Origin: Candidatus Falkowbacteria bacterium CG10_big_fil_rev_8_21_14_0_10_44_15
Lineage (GTDB): Bacteria > Patescibacteriota > Patescibacteriia > Patescibacteriales > XYC2-FULL-47-12
Direction: 5' to 3'
Length of the DNA stretch: 38,234 nucleotides
Assembly (NCBI GenBank): GCA_002773575.1
Contig: PFAT01000003.1
Coordinates: forward strand, 15,318 to 53,551
Below, in pieces: positions 1 to 7,662 of this stretch. Every line of letters begins with the position of its first letter. The stretch's first letter is position 1. The notes below the pieces were generated by a model, which worked only from the letters and a program-made list of their open reading frames with translations, was not told the DNA's origin and searched no databases. A program made the translations under genes and the position numbers.

Positions 1-37
1 AATCTGGAACGGCTTTGTTTTTTATATATTTTTAAGT

Positions 38-274
38 TTATGCTTTCAGCCCGGTATGAACTTTTAATTTAGTAATGTCGGCTTGAAATCGGTCGTGCGC
101 GCCGATGTTAGCAGTAAGTTCTTGTTCAAAAGTCTCATGCTTTTTAGCAAGGCTATCCACCGCAGTTAATACTTTATCAATTTTATCTCCCAATTCTTCA
201 GTAATTTCTCTTTTTAAATCTTTTAAATCATCTTTAGTAGCAAGTATATTAAATTGTTCTGGAGTCAGCGTCAT
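38..274 (-). CDS. Small coiled-coil protein of unknown function
   Basis: A 78-residue charged protein with no recognised family. The frame is open upstream to 343, but the stretch beginning MTLTPEQF at 274 looks like the true start because the upstream residues are hydrophobic and read through AT-rich spacer. Residues 13 to 60 (DDLKDLKREITEELGDK onward) have the heptad pattern of a coiled coil, similar in look to the short DUF-type coiled coils found beside phage and toxin genes. No signal peptide or membrane segment is seen, and there is no Shine-Dalgarno site. It lies downstream of prmC on the same strand and may be its operon tail. Function unknown; the coding call rests on composition only. 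Confidence 0.55.
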   Translation of the reverse strand: MTLTPEQFNILATKDDLKDLKREITEELGDKIDKVLTAVDSLAKKHETFEQELTANIGAHDRFQADITKLKVHTGLKA

Positions 275-339
275 AAATTTATAGTTGTTAATAACTTGAA
301 TATCATTGAATATTATTATACAGCAGGTTTGTTTGACCG

Positions 340-1293
340 TCAAAATTTCACAACGGCCGTTCGATCTCGTCCGGCGAGGTCTTTTTTTATCATTACTTTT
401 TTAGCGAAAGAAAATATTTTTTTAATTTTTTTGCTTTGCGTCGGGTCAATTTCGCAAAAGAGAGATATTGAGATATTAGGATATTTGATATTAAATTGTC
501 GAAGTTGGACGGCGAGTTGGCGATAGTATTTTAACCCGTCTGCGCCGCCATTCAGCGCGAGTTTCGGCTCGTGCTTGATGGTTGGGGATTGTTGAATTTG
601 CGCTGGCGTGAGGTAGGGAAGATTGGCAACGATAAAAAAATTTTTAATTTTATAATTTTTAATTTTTAAAAATAATGGCCGTAACAAATTACCGCGGAGA
701 AATTTTATTTTTTTATCAACGCCGTGTAAACGGGCGTTTTGGCGGGCGACCGCGAGCGCGCCAGAAGAAATATCGGCAGCAAAAAATTTTAAGTTTTTAC
801 AATATTGCAATTCTTTTGCCAGCGTGATTATGATACAGCCGCTGCCGGTGCCAACATCCACGATTGTCATTGCGAGCGAGTCGCCTTTGGCGGCGAAGCG
901 CGGCAATCTCGTTGTTATTGCGGATGATACCGGGATTGCTTTGTCGCCCCGAGCGGCTCGGGACTCCTCGCAATGACAGAGTACTTCTTCCACCATAATT
1001 TCCGTTTCCGGCCGCGGCACCAGCACGCGCTCGTCAATATAAAACGGCCGGCCGTAAAATTCTTTCTCCCGTGTCAGGTAAGCTATCGGCACGCGCCGAG
1101 TGCGCTTTAAAATTAACTCATTATATTTTTCCGTTTGCTTTTTAGTAAGCCGCTCGGCCGGATTTGCCAAGAGCCATTCGCGCGGTTTTTTTAAAACATC
1201 AGACAATAAAAGTTCCGCGTCTAAATAAGCGGAATTTATTGGAGGAACCTGTAATTTTGGATAGGCCTTAATTAGAGCTTGACTAATTGTCAT
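340..1293 (-). CDS. prmC: Peptide chain release factor N5-glutamine methyltransferase PrmC (HemK)
   Basis: Uses S-adenosylmethionine to methylate the glutamine of the GGQ motif of release factors RF1/RF2. An N-terminal helical domain (residues 1-90) ends in the PRPETE motif; motif I (VDVGTGSGC) binds SAM near residue 145; the catalytic motif reads NLPY instead of the usual NPPY near residue 225. It follows prfA on the same strand, the classic rpmE-prfA-prmC arrangement, here interrupted by a plus-strand gene at 1378-1875. At 317 residues it is longer than a typical 280-residue PrmC because a palindromic repeat (866-977) is translated in frame between PRPETE and motif I, adding roughly 35-40 residues beginning CHCEESRAARGDKA. 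No Shine-Dalgarno site precedes the ATG. Confidence 0.93.
   Translation of the reverse strand: MTISQALIKAYPKLQVPPINSAYLDAELLLSDVLKKPREWLLANPAERLTKKQTEKYNELILKRTRRVPIAYLTREKEFYGRPFYIDERVLVPRPETEIMVEEVLCHCEESRAARGDKAIPVSSAITTRLPRFAAKGDSLAMTIVDVGTGSGCIIITLAKELQYCKNLKFFAADISSGALAVARQNARLHGVDKKIKFLRGNLLRPLFLKIKNYKIKNFFIVANLPYLTPAQIQQSPTIKHEPKLALNGGADGLKYYRQLAVQLRQFNIKYPNISISLFCEIDPTQSKKIKKIFSFAKKVMIKKDLAGRDRTAVVKF
866..977. repeat. MITE-like palindromic element inside prmC
   Basis: A 112-bp element bounded by perfect 11-bp terminal inverted repeats (GTCATTGCGAG at 866-876 and CTCGCAATGAC at 967-977). It holds two inner hairpins (CCGAGCGGCTCGG, and GCCTTTGGCGGC). One half is closely related to the element at 6524-6581. 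It is read through in frame by prmC. Confidence 0.8.
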
Positions 1294-1377
1294 TTTGGGC
1301 GTTTAATAAGAGAAAAGATTGCTCTTTACATTATAGTGATCTTTAAAATTCTTTTTTAGAGAAAGAGGGATAAAGCG

Positions 1378-1875
1378 ATGGAAACAACCAATAACCAAGG
1401 AGAGGGAGTAGAAAAAGTATTTGTTCACCGTAGTTTAAATGTTCTTGCCAGCCATAATTTAAGGGTGGTGATGGAGGTAGAGAGCGTATTTGCTTTTTTA
1501 CAAACATTAATGTTGGAAGTTAGCATCCTTCCCATGCCTGATTGTACTTATGAAGGGCTAAACTTTACCGGAGAGGCGTTCAGAGGCAAGGAAGTAATAG
1601 CAACGGTACTGATGTTTTTAGAGGATAATAAAGGCATTAAGATAACAGCTGATGCTCCGGAAGAATTATTAGATGATTTGGTGTCTTTGAATTTTAAGTT
1701 GCAGTTTAATCCTGATTTTTTTGCTGAAGATTCTGATAAAGAAGATACCCCTCTTTTTCAAGGGGTGATTAGTATCCCAGACTCTTTGCCTGAAAATGAC
1801 GGCGGGAAGGCCGCAGAATATGATGTAAACATCACCTTCACCGCCGCATGCACTCTAAGTTTGTTTGATAAGTAA
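1378..1875 (+). CDS. Hypothetical protein, acidic, about 165 aa
   Basis: Not recognised. A purine-rich ribosome binding region (AGAAAGAGGGA) sits 6-16 bases before the ATG. The protein is acidic with alternating beta-like stretches: RVVMEVESVFAF near residue 28, EVIATVLMFLED near 75, a DSDKEDTP linker near 120, and a final YDVNITFTAACTLSLF beta strand. No signal peptide, membrane helix or catalytic motif is visible. It lies alone on the plus strand between convergent and divergent minus-strand genes, splitting the usual prfA-prmC pair, so it looks like an insertion into a conserved operon. Only 12 bases separate its stop from the prfA stop, so the two are convergent. Confidence 0.7.
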   Translation: METTNNQGEGVEKVFVHRSLNVLASHNLRVVMEVESVFAFLQTLMLEVSILPMPDCTYEGLNFTGEAFRGKEVIATVLMFLEDNKGIKITADAPEELLDDLVSLNFKLQFNPDFFAEDSDKEDTPLFQGVISIPDSLPENDGGKAAEYDVNITFTAACTLSLFDK

Positions 1876-1887
1876 TTAGATAAGTAA

Positions 1888-2922
1888 TTAATTTAAATCT
1901 TGGCGTAGCTCTTCAATCATGCCGCCCAGACCCCCGTTCAAAATCGTGGTGATGTTATGCCACGATTTTTTTATCCGGTGATCGGTAATGCGGTCCTGCG
2001 GAAAATTATAAGTGCGGATTTTTTCGCTGCGGTCGCCCGATCCGATTTGCTGTTTTCGCTCCGCCGATTCTTTTTTTTGCCGCTCCTCTTCCAGGTGAGC
2101 GAGAATGCGGGAGCGCAGAACTTTCATAGCTTTAACTTTGTTTTGCTGCTGGGACTTTTGGTCCTGGCAACTAACGACCGTGCCGGTAGGCAAGTGCGTA
2201 ACGCGCACCGCCGAGTTAGTGGTATTTACCTTTTGCCCGCCCGGTCCGGAGGCGGCGTAAGTGTCAATTTTTAAATCTTCATCTTTAATTTGCACCTCAA
2301 CCTCTTCCGCTTCCGGAAAAACAGCCACCGTGGCAGTGGAAGTATGAATACGCCCGGCTTTTTCCGTTTCCGGCACGCGCTGGACGCGATGCGTGCCGGC
2401 TTCGTGCTTTAAGGCGCCGTAAGCGCCGGCGCCAGTCACTTCAAAGATAATTTCCTTAAATCCGCCGATGCCGATGCGGTTAGAGTCAAGAATAGCCATT
2501 TTCCAGCCCTGCTTTTCGGCGTATTTAAGGTACATGCCGTAAAGGTTGCTGACGAAGAGAGTTGATTCGTCGCCGCCCGCGCCGGCGCGGATTTCCACAA
2601 TCGCGTTTTTTTTATCCAGCGGATTTTTCGGATGCAACTCTTCTTCCAGGCGGTTAGTTAATTCTACTTGCCGCTGCCGCAACGAACGCAGTTCCTCTTC
2701 AGCGAGCGCTTTCAATTCCGCGTCTCCTTCTTTTTTAATTATTTCTTTATTGCCGGCAATATCCGCCGAGAGCTTCTCCAACTTCACGATTAAATCAACT
2801 AAATATTTAGTGTCGCTGTATTCTTTATTGAGCCGGCTCAATTTTTTAGTATCGGAAAAATTAGCCGGCTCGTTTAGGTCGGCTGCAAGTCGTTTTAGCT
2901 TTTCTTTAATGTCTTCGTACAT
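1888..2922 (-). CDS. prfA: Peptide chain release factor 1
   Basis: Recognises UAA/UAG and releases the nascent chain. The catalytic GGQ loop is present (GPGGQKVNTTNS near residue 218), and the codon-recognition loop carries the RF1-type P-x-T tripeptide (VPETEKAGRIHT). About 344 residues, normal for RF1. The frame is open to 3072, but the start at 2922 (MYEDIKEKL) is preferred: it has a GAGG Shine-Dalgarno six bases upstream and matches the family N-terminus, whereas the extra 50 residues are a translated palindromic repeat (2935-3014). Downstream of rpmE and upstream of prmC, as in many bacteria. Confidence 0.96.
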   Translation of the reverse strand: MYEDIKEKLKRLAADLNEPANFSDTKKLSRLNKEYSDTKYLVDLIVKLEKLSADIAGNKEIIKKEGDAELKALAEEELRSLRQRQVELTNRLEEELHPKNPLDKKNAIVEIRAGAGGDESTLFVSNLYGMYLKYAEKQGWKMAILDSNRIGIGGFKEIIFEVTGAGAYGALKHEAGTHRVQRVPETEKAGRIHTSTATVAVFPEAEEVEVQIKDEDLKIDTYAASGPGGQKVNTTNSAVRVTHLPTGTVVSCQDQKSQQQNKVKAMKVLRSRILAHLEEERQKKESAERKQQIGSGDRSEKIRTYNFPQDRITDHRIKKSWHNITTILNGGLGGMIEELRQDLN

Positions 2923-2934
2923 ACTTGCCTCACT

Positions 2935-3014
2935 GTCATCCTCGCGCAGGCGGGGATCTCGTAGAATAGGCGATATTGCTTCGTCAGCGGGATTCCCGCA
3001 TGCGCGGGAATGAC
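2935..3014. repeat. GTCAT-ended palindromic repeat upstream of prfA
   Basis: An 80-bp element beginning GTCATCC and ending GGAATGAC, with two inner hairpins built from GCGGGGAT-like and TTCCCGCATGCGCGGGAA-like arms. The half-element ending in GCGGGGATGACAG near 24400-24425 is related. It sits between rpmE and prfA, just before the prfA ribosome binding site, and leaves an open reading frame through it. Confidence 0.7.
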
Positions 3015-3103
3015 AATTAAGTGAATAAAAATAATGAGTTCCGCTAACTTTATTGTACCATAAACGGTACAACTAAGTAACAGCACTCATTATTTTAATG
3101 ACG

Positions 3104-3427
3104 TTATTTTTTATTGTCTTCGGCTAAATCACTTGGTTTAATTTTAACCGTCACTTCTTTCTTTTCTTTTTTGGCGGCTTTGGCGGCGCGTTTGGCTTTT
3201 TTGCCTTTACGGCCGGCTAAGGCCGCTTTACTTACGGATTTGGCCTGGAACTTCTCGACGCGGCGGGCGGTATCAATTAACTTTTGCTTGCCGGTATAAA
3301 AAGGATGGCAGGCGCTGCAGATTTCAATTTTTAGCTCCGGCAAGGTTGAACCAACCGTAAAAGAATTGCCGCAGACGCAAGTTACTTTACTTTCCGGATA
3401 ATAAGCGGGATGGATGTCTTTTTTCAT
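3104..3427 (-). CDS. rpmE: Large-subunit ribosomal protein L31 (zinc type) with basic tail
   Basis: Component of the 50S subunit bridging to the 30S head. Start at 3427 (MKKDIHPAYYPE) matches the L31 N-terminus; the upstream 11 residues in frame are spacer. Four Zn-ligand cysteines are seen as CVC (near residue 17) and CSAC (near 37), followed by the family signature HPFYTGKQKL. The L31 core ends near residue 65; the remaining 40 or so residues form an Ala/Lys-rich extension ending in an acidic DLAEDNKK tail. Such tails are common but variable in L31. First gene of the rpmE-prfA-prmC run. No Shine-Dalgarno site. Confidence 0.95.
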   Translation of the reverse strand: MKKDIHPAYYPESKVTCVCGNSFTVGSTLPELKIEICSACHPFYTGKQKLIDTARRVEKFQAKSVSKAALAGRKGKKAKRAAKAAKKEKKEVTVKIKPSDLAEDNKK

Positions 3428-3554
3428 AATAGAAGTTGTTTTGTGCGCACCTAAACGCATAAGCGATCCTTTAATGCGAATAGATTGTACGGACTTACAT
3501 TGTTATTTTAATAAATGCGAATGCCGCAAATTGCTAATTTCGCGAATAATTTAT

Positions 3555-3625
3555 ACTAAAATAAAGACTATCATAAATTATTTTAGTTGACAAGGGTTGA
3601 CTTTTTTCGCGATGTGTTTTAAAGT
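3555..3625 (+). promoter_or_regulatory. Putative rpsB promoter with upstream inverted repeat
   Basis: A perfect 10-bp inverted repeat (ACTAAAATAA at 3555-3564, TTATTTTAGT at 3578-3587) abuts tandem -35-like hexamers TTGACA (3587-3592) and TTGACT (3597-3602). The second is 17 bases from TAAAGT (3620-3625), a fair -10. Lies in the 349-base rpmE/rpsB divergent gap; no gene is seen in this gap. Promoter assignment is inference. Confidence 0.45.
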
Positions 3626-3662
3626 GTAAGCATAATTTATAAATCTCTCACGCCTCATAAAT

Positions 3663-3756
3663 CCCACACCTTAATTTTAAGGTGTAGGGATAAATTTCCT
3701 TGCCTTGCTGATTGCAGGGTGGCAGAGGCGGAGGCAAACTTGTGAATTATTTCACA
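3663..3756 (+). promoter_or_regulatory. Structured 5' leader of rpsB
   Basis: Between the putative promoter and the rpsB start the RNA can form an 8-bp hairpin (ACACCTTA / TAAGGTGT at 3666-3673 and 3678-3685, extended by CCC/GGG), a TTGCCT/AGGCAA pairing around 3699-3738, and TGTGA/TCACA at about 3741-3756. Ribosomal protein S2 is known to repress its own leader in several bacteria; this is a candidate site, not a family match. Confidence 0.4.
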
Positions 3757-3776
3757 GGGTAAAGGAAACTAAAACT

Positions 3777-4511
3777 ATGGTAAAGATCCCTACTTTGGAA
3801 GAGATGCTCAAAGCGGGCATGCACTTCGGGCACCGCACGAGCAAGTGGCACCCCAAAATGGCGCCTTTTATTTTTGGCCAAAGGGCGGGCGTGCATATTA
3901 TTGACCTGCAAAAAACGCAAGCGATGCTTACCGAAGCGCTCGAATTCGTCAGCCGCATGGTCGCGGAAAATAAGACTATTTTGCTCGTTGGCACCAAGGA
4001 CCAAGTGCGCGCGCCGGTCGCTAAATTAGGCCTGGATTTAGGGCTGCCCTACATTAATAATCGTTGGCTGGGCGGCACGCTGACTAATTTTTCGGTAATA
4101 AAGCGGCTGATCAAAAATTATCTTGATTTAAAAGAAAAAAAAGAAACCGGCAAACTGACTAAATACACTAAAAAAGAGCAGTTGGAATTTTCCCGCCAAA
4201 TTGCCAAATTAGACAGAATGGTCGGCGGCATCGCGAGTTTAAAAAAGTTGCCGGATGTTATTTTTATCTGGGACATTAAGCACGAGCGGACGGCGTTAGC
4301 GGAAGCGAAAAAGAAAGGCGTGCCGGTGGTCGCCGTTTGCGACACTAACGTTGACCCGACGGGCGTAAAATACGTAATCCCCGGCAACGACGACGCCACC
4401 AAAACGGTAAAGCTCGTTTTAGATTATCTTCGCCAAGCGATTAGCGAAGGAAAAGCGCAGGCAAAGACAGCGAAGCCGGCAGAGAACGGACAAGGGGCAA
4501 AGAAACAATAA
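3777..4511 (+). CDS. rpsB: Small-subunit ribosomal protein S2
   Basis: 30S ribosomal protein, 244 residues. The start at 3777 (MVKIPTLEEMLKAG) gives the canonical N-terminus, with AAAGGA about ten bases upstream; the 24 extra in-frame residues upstream are leader. Family motifs are clear: GMHFGHRTSKWHPKM near residue 14, RWLGGTLTNF near 100, and the C-terminal signature VPVVAVCDTNVDPTGV near 185. The tail after residue 225 is Ala/Lys-rich. Followed by tsf, forming the usual rpsB-tsf operon. Confidence 0.98.
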   Translation: MVKIPTLEEMLKAGMHFGHRTSKWHPKMAPFIFGQRAGVHIIDLQKTQAMLTEALEFVSRMVAENKTILLVGTKDQVRAPVAKLGLDLGLPYINNRWLGGTLTNFSVIKRLIKNYLDLKEKKETGKLTKYTKKEQLEFSRQIAKLDRMVGGIASLKKLPDVIFIWDIKHERTALAEAKKKGVPVVAVCDTNVDPTGVKYVIPGNDDATKTVKLVLDYLRQAISEGKAQAKTAKPAENGQGAKKQ

Positions 4512-4568
4512 AGCAAAAAATAAAGAAAACAAAAGGAAAATGTTATCAGAATTTTTAATTTTTACTGT

Positions 4569-5384
4569 ATGCCAATAACAATGGAAAACATAAAATTTCT
4601 TCGTGAAAAGCACGGGGCAAGCATCTCTGACTGCAAAACGGCGCTGGAAGAAAGCGGGGGAAATTTAGAGCAGGCAGCGGAAATACTGCGTAAAAAAGGC
4701 ATAATTAAAGCGGCTAAGCGCGCTGACCGCGAAGCGGGCGAGGGCGTTATTTTATCCGGCATAAACGAGGCGGCTACGGAAGGGTATATGGTGGAGGTAA
4801 ATTCAGAGACTGATTTTGTGGCGCGCAATGAACAGTTTCAAAATTTTGCTCGCCAAATTTTTGAATTGGTAAAAAATAAAAAGCCGGCGACGCTGGCGGA
4901 ATTGCTGTTGCTGCCGCTTGCTGGTTCAAGCGTGAGAGAGCGGATAGAAAGTTTAAGCGGCGTCATCGGAGAAAAATTAAACGTTAAGAGAATGGCGGTG
5001 ATAGCCGGCAATACGGTCGCTAGTTACATTCACGCGGGCGGTAAAATTGGCGTTTTAGTCTCTTTAGATAAACCGAATCAGTTAGAGTTAGCTCAAAATT
5101 TAGCAATGCAAGTTGCGGCCGCTAACCCCAAATATTTAGATATTAACGAGGCGCAAACCAAAGGAGCCGAGGAAATCGCGAGCGAGAAAGAAATTTACGG
5201 CGAGCAGTTAAAAGCCGAAAACAAGCCGGAAAGCATGCGGGATAAAATTATTGCGGGCAAACTGCAGAAATATTTTCAAGAAGTTTGTTTAATGGAGCAA
5301 GAATACGTTAAAGACGACAAGCGGAAAGTGAAAGAAATTTTGGGGGAGGTGAAAGTAACGGAATTTGTCAGGTATTCTTTATAA
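4569..5384 (+). CDS. tsf: Translation elongation factor Ts
   Basis: Guanine nucleotide exchange factor for EF-Tu. The N-terminal UBA-like domain (KFLREKHGASISDCKTAL, residues 9-27) and the EF-Tu-contacting motif SETDFVARNE near residue 78 are present, followed by the two core subdomains. 271 residues, close to the usual 280-290. A second in-frame ATG lies four codons in and cannot be excluded as the start; no clear Shine-Dalgarno site precedes either. Separated from rpsB by 57 bases and followed by an intrinsic terminator, so the operon ends here. Confidence 0.97.
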   Translation: MPITMENIKFLREKHGASISDCKTALEESGGNLEQAAEILRKKGIIKAAKRADREAGEGVILSGINEAATEGYMVEVNSETDFVARNEQFQNFARQIFELVKNKKPATLAELLLLPLAGSSVRERIESLSGVIGEKLNVKRMAVIAGNTVASYIHAGGKIGVLVSLDKPNQLELAQNLAMQVAAANPKYLDINEAQTKGAEEIASEKEIYGEQLKAENKPESMRDKIIAGKLQKYFQEVCLMEQEYVKDDKRKVKEILGEVKVTEFVRYSL

Positions 5385-5395
5385 TTAACGTATCA

Positions 5396-5439
5396 TTGGC
5401 TATTGCTCAATTGAGTGATAGCCAGTTTTTATTTTTTTC
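5396..5439 (+). terminator. Intrinsic terminator of rpsB-tsf
   Basis: The stem TGGCTATTGCTCAA / TTGAGTGATAGCCA is nearly perfect and is followed by a long U tract (TTTTTATTTTTTT). Confidence 0.88.
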
Positions 5440-5446
5440 TTCACTT

Positions 5447-5456
5447 ATGGTATAAT
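5447..5456 (+). promoter_or_regulatory. Extended -10 promoter of the GAPDH gene
   Basis: TGG-TATAAT, with TATAAT at 5451-5456, in the context TTATGGTATAATTATG. No good -35 is seen, as expected for an extended -10. Predicted transcription start near 5463, leaving a short leader to the ATG at 5486. The same TTATGGTATAAT string precedes the surface protein gene at 29028-29041. Confidence 0.65.
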
Positions 5457-5485
5457 TATGGCAGTTAATTATTTTACCACTTTAT

Positions 5486-6514
5486 ATGTTTAACAATTTT
5501 CTTACTAACAAAAAAACAATCCGCGTGGCCATTAACGGCTTTGGCCGCATCGGCCGCAATACTTTTAAAGTCTTGCTGAACAATGAAAACGTAACCGTCG
5601 TCGGCATTAATGATTTAACCGACCCTAAAACGCTAGAGCATCTTTTACAATACGACAGCGTTTACGGCCGGTACGACAAAAAAGTTTCCAGCACGAAGGA
5701 TTCTTTAACGATTGCAGGGCAAAGTTACCCGGTGTTTGCCGTTAAAGAGCCGCAGGAATTGCCCTGGAAAAAGTTGGCGGTGGATGTGGTGTTGGAATGC
5801 ACCGGCCGGTTTAGGGACAAAGAAAGCGCGCTGCTGCATTTAAGCGCCGGCGCTAAAAAAGTGATAATCAGCGCGCCGGCTAAAAGCGACGAAATCAAAA
5901 CGATTGTATTAGGAGTGAATGAAAATAAAATTTTTAAATCAGACAAGGTTATTTCTTTAGCTTCCTGCACCACCAACGCGTTAGCGCCCGTTTCCGCCGT
6001 TATCAATAAAAGTTTCGGCATAAAAAAAGCGGTGATGACGACCACGCACGCTTATACCTCCGACCAGAATTTAGTCGACGGGCCGCATCAAGACCTGCGG
6101 CGCGCGCGCGCGGCCGCGCATAACATTGTGCCGACCACGACCGGCGCCGCCATTGCCACCGCCAAAACCATTCCGCAGCTGGAGGGAAAATTTGACGGCT
6201 TAGCTTTGCGCGTCCCGGTAATTTGCGGCTCAATCGTGGATGTCGTATATGTCGTCAATAAGCCGGTAACCGTTTATAAAGTAAACGAAGCCCTGCGCAA
6301 AGCGAGCGGCACGGCGCGCTTAAAAGGCATTTTAGCCGTTACCAATGAGCCGCTGGTTTCTTCGGATATCATCGGCAATCCCGCGTCAGCTATCGTAGAC
6401 TTGCCCTTAACCAAAGTCATCGGCGGCGATTTAGTTAAAGTAATCGCTTGGTACGATAACGAGTGGGGATACAGCAATAGGTTGGCGGAGATGGCGGAGA
6501 TGTTTGGCAAATGA
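5486..6514 (+). CDS. gap: Glyceraldehyde-3-phosphate dehydrogenase, type I
   Basis: Oxidises and phosphorylates glyceraldehyde-3-phosphate to 1,3-bisphosphoglycerate with NAD in glycolysis. NAD-binding NGFGRIGR near residue 19, the acidic residue of IND after the second strand that favours NAD, the catalytic cysteine in SCTTNALAP near residue 160, and the C-terminal WYDNEWGYSNR signature are all present. 342 residues, normal length. Followed by lactate dehydrogenase, with which it forms an NAD/NADH cycle in fermentation. The two genes are separated by a palindromic repeat. Confidence 0.97.
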   Translation: MFNNFLTNKKTIRVAINGFGRIGRNTFKVLLNNENVTVVGINDLTDPKTLEHLLQYDSVYGRYDKKVSSTKDSLTIAGQSYPVFAVKEPQELPWKKLAVDVVLECTGRFRDKESALLHLSAGAKKVIISAPAKSDEIKTIVLGVNENKIFKSDKVISLASCTTNALAPVSAVINKSFGIKKAVMTTTHAYTSDQNLVDGPHQDLRRARAAAHNIVPTTTGAAIATAKTIPQLEGKFDGLALRVPVICGSIVDVVYVVNKPVTVYKVNEALRKASGTARLKGILAVTNEPLVSSDIIGNPASAIVDLPLTKVIGGDLVKVIAWYDNEWGYSNRLAEMAEMFGK

Positions 6515-6523
6515 TAATAATAT

Positions 6524-6581
6524 GTCATTGCGAGGAGTCCCGATCCCGAGTTCTCGGGACTCGGGGCGACGAAGCAATCCC
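6524..6581. repeat. CATTGCGAGGAG-type palindromic repeat between gap and ldh
   Basis: The sequence GTCATTGCGAGGAGTCCCGA is followed by a GAGTTCTCGGGACTC hairpin and ends CGACGAAGCAATCCC. It matches one half of the prmC element (866-977). It immediately follows the gap stop and keeps an open frame into ldh. Confidence 0.75.
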
Positions 6582-6608
6582 ATTAAAATTTTTGTCAGTA
6601 ATTTTCAT

Positions 6609-7562
6609 ATGTTTTTTAAGAAATCACCCAAACCGGTTGAGTCCACTCGCGTCGTTATCATTGGCGCCGGCTTGGTTGGCGCTACCAGCGCGTACGCGAT
6701 AATGCTGCGGGGCATCGCATCCGAAATCGTTTTGATTGACATTGATAAAAATAAATGCGCCGGCGAAGTTTTAGACCTGCAGCACGGGATTTCTTTTTTA
6801 TCGCCGGCTAAAGTTTGGGCCGGTAGTTACGCCGATTGCCGCGATGCCGATGTAATAGTTATCACCGCCGGCTTAAAACAAAAAGAAGGGCAAGCTCGTT
6901 TGGAGCTTGCGGTTGCCAACAGCAAAATCGTTGCCGAGATTACGCATAAAATTATTAAATATACTAGCGAAGCCATTATTTTGATGGTAACGAATCCGTT
7001 GGATGTATTAACTTATGTCGCGTATAGAGCCTCGGGATTGCCGGCTAATCAGGTGTTCGGCACCGGCACTGCTTTGGATTCCTCGCGCTTTCGTTATTTA
7101 CTGGCGCAATCTTTGGGCGTAGCGGCCGAGAGCGTGGGCGCGTATTTAATCGGCGAACACGGCGACAGTTCGGTGCCGGTTTATTCGCACGCCAACATCA
7201 TGGGCGGCAAACTTGCCGTTTTTCCTAAGTATAACAAGCAGGCGGTACAAGCCGCCTATCGGCAGACTAAAAACGCCGCTTATGATTTAATTTGTAAAAA
7301 AGGAGCGACTTATTACGCGATCGCGCTTGCGGTAGCGCGGATCGTGCGGGCGATTTTATATAATGAAAACCATATTTTTCCGGTGTCGGTTTACTTGAGC
7401 GGGCAGTACGGCATCAGCGATGTTTATCTGTCTTTGCCGGCGGTAGTAAACCGCCGCGGCGTCAAAGAAATTTTAAACATTGAATTGTCTGCTTTGGAAA
7501 AAAAGCAGCTGCACCAGTCAGCTAAAGTAATCCGCGCCGCGATTGACAGTATTAAAATTTAA
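6609..7562 (+). CDS. ldh: L-lactate dehydrogenase
   Basis: Reduces pyruvate to lactate with NADH, regenerating NAD for the preceding GAPDH. Start at 6609 (MFFKKSPKPVESTRVV) places the Rossmann motif GAGLVGATSAY at about residue 18; the frame is open 35 codons further up, but those codons are the palindromic repeat. The substrate loop has the LDH-type glutamine (GLKQKEGQARL) rather than the arginine of malate dehydrogenases, and the catalytic histidine lies in GEHGDSSVPV. 317 residues, normal. Ends in a strong terminator. This gene and gap together indicate fermentative glycolysis. Confidence 0.94.
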   Translation: MFFKKSPKPVESTRVVIIGAGLVGATSAYAIMLRGIASEIVLIDIDKNKCAGEVLDLQHGISFLSPAKVWAGSYADCRDADVIVITAGLKQKEGQARLELAVANSKIVAEITHKIIKYTSEAIILMVTNPLDVLTYVAYRASGLPANQVFGTGTALDSSRFRYLLAQSLGVAAESVGAYLIGEHGDSSVPVYSHANIMGGKLAVFPKYNKQAVQAAYRQTKNAAYDLICKKGATYYAIALAVARIVRAILYNENHIFPVSVYLSGQYGISDVYLSLPAVVNRRGVKEILNIELSALEKKQLHQSAKVIRAAIDSIKI

Positions 7563-7587
7563 AACGTTAATTAAAATATAAAAAAAG

Positions 7588-7616
7588 AAAAGCTCTGGGT
7601 GAAGCAGAGCTTTTTT
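7588..7616 (+). terminator. Intrinsic terminator after ldh
   Basis: AAAAGCTCTG / CAGAGCTTTT stem with a 7-base loop, then a run of T. Confidence 0.92.
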
Positions 7617-7619
7617 GTA

Positions 7620-7648
7620 TTGACGAATCAATATTTTTTTCTTATGAT
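7620..7648 (+). promoter_or_regulatory. Promoter for the tRNA-Val region
   Basis: TTGACG (7620-7625), a 17-base spacer, and TATGAT (7643-7648). The predicted start near 7655 is a few bases before the tRNA-like sequence at 7663. Confidence 0.7.
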
Positions 7649-7662
7649 TAGCGATAAGTGCA

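Noticed and set aside
254..526. Plus-strand ORF opposite prmC and the small coiled-coil gene
   Set aside because: Composition is that of an antisense shadow; no ribosome binding site and it overlaps conserved prmC.
2546..3013. 155-aa plus-strand ORF opposite prfA
   Set aside because: Ser/Arg-rich shadow of a conserved gene.
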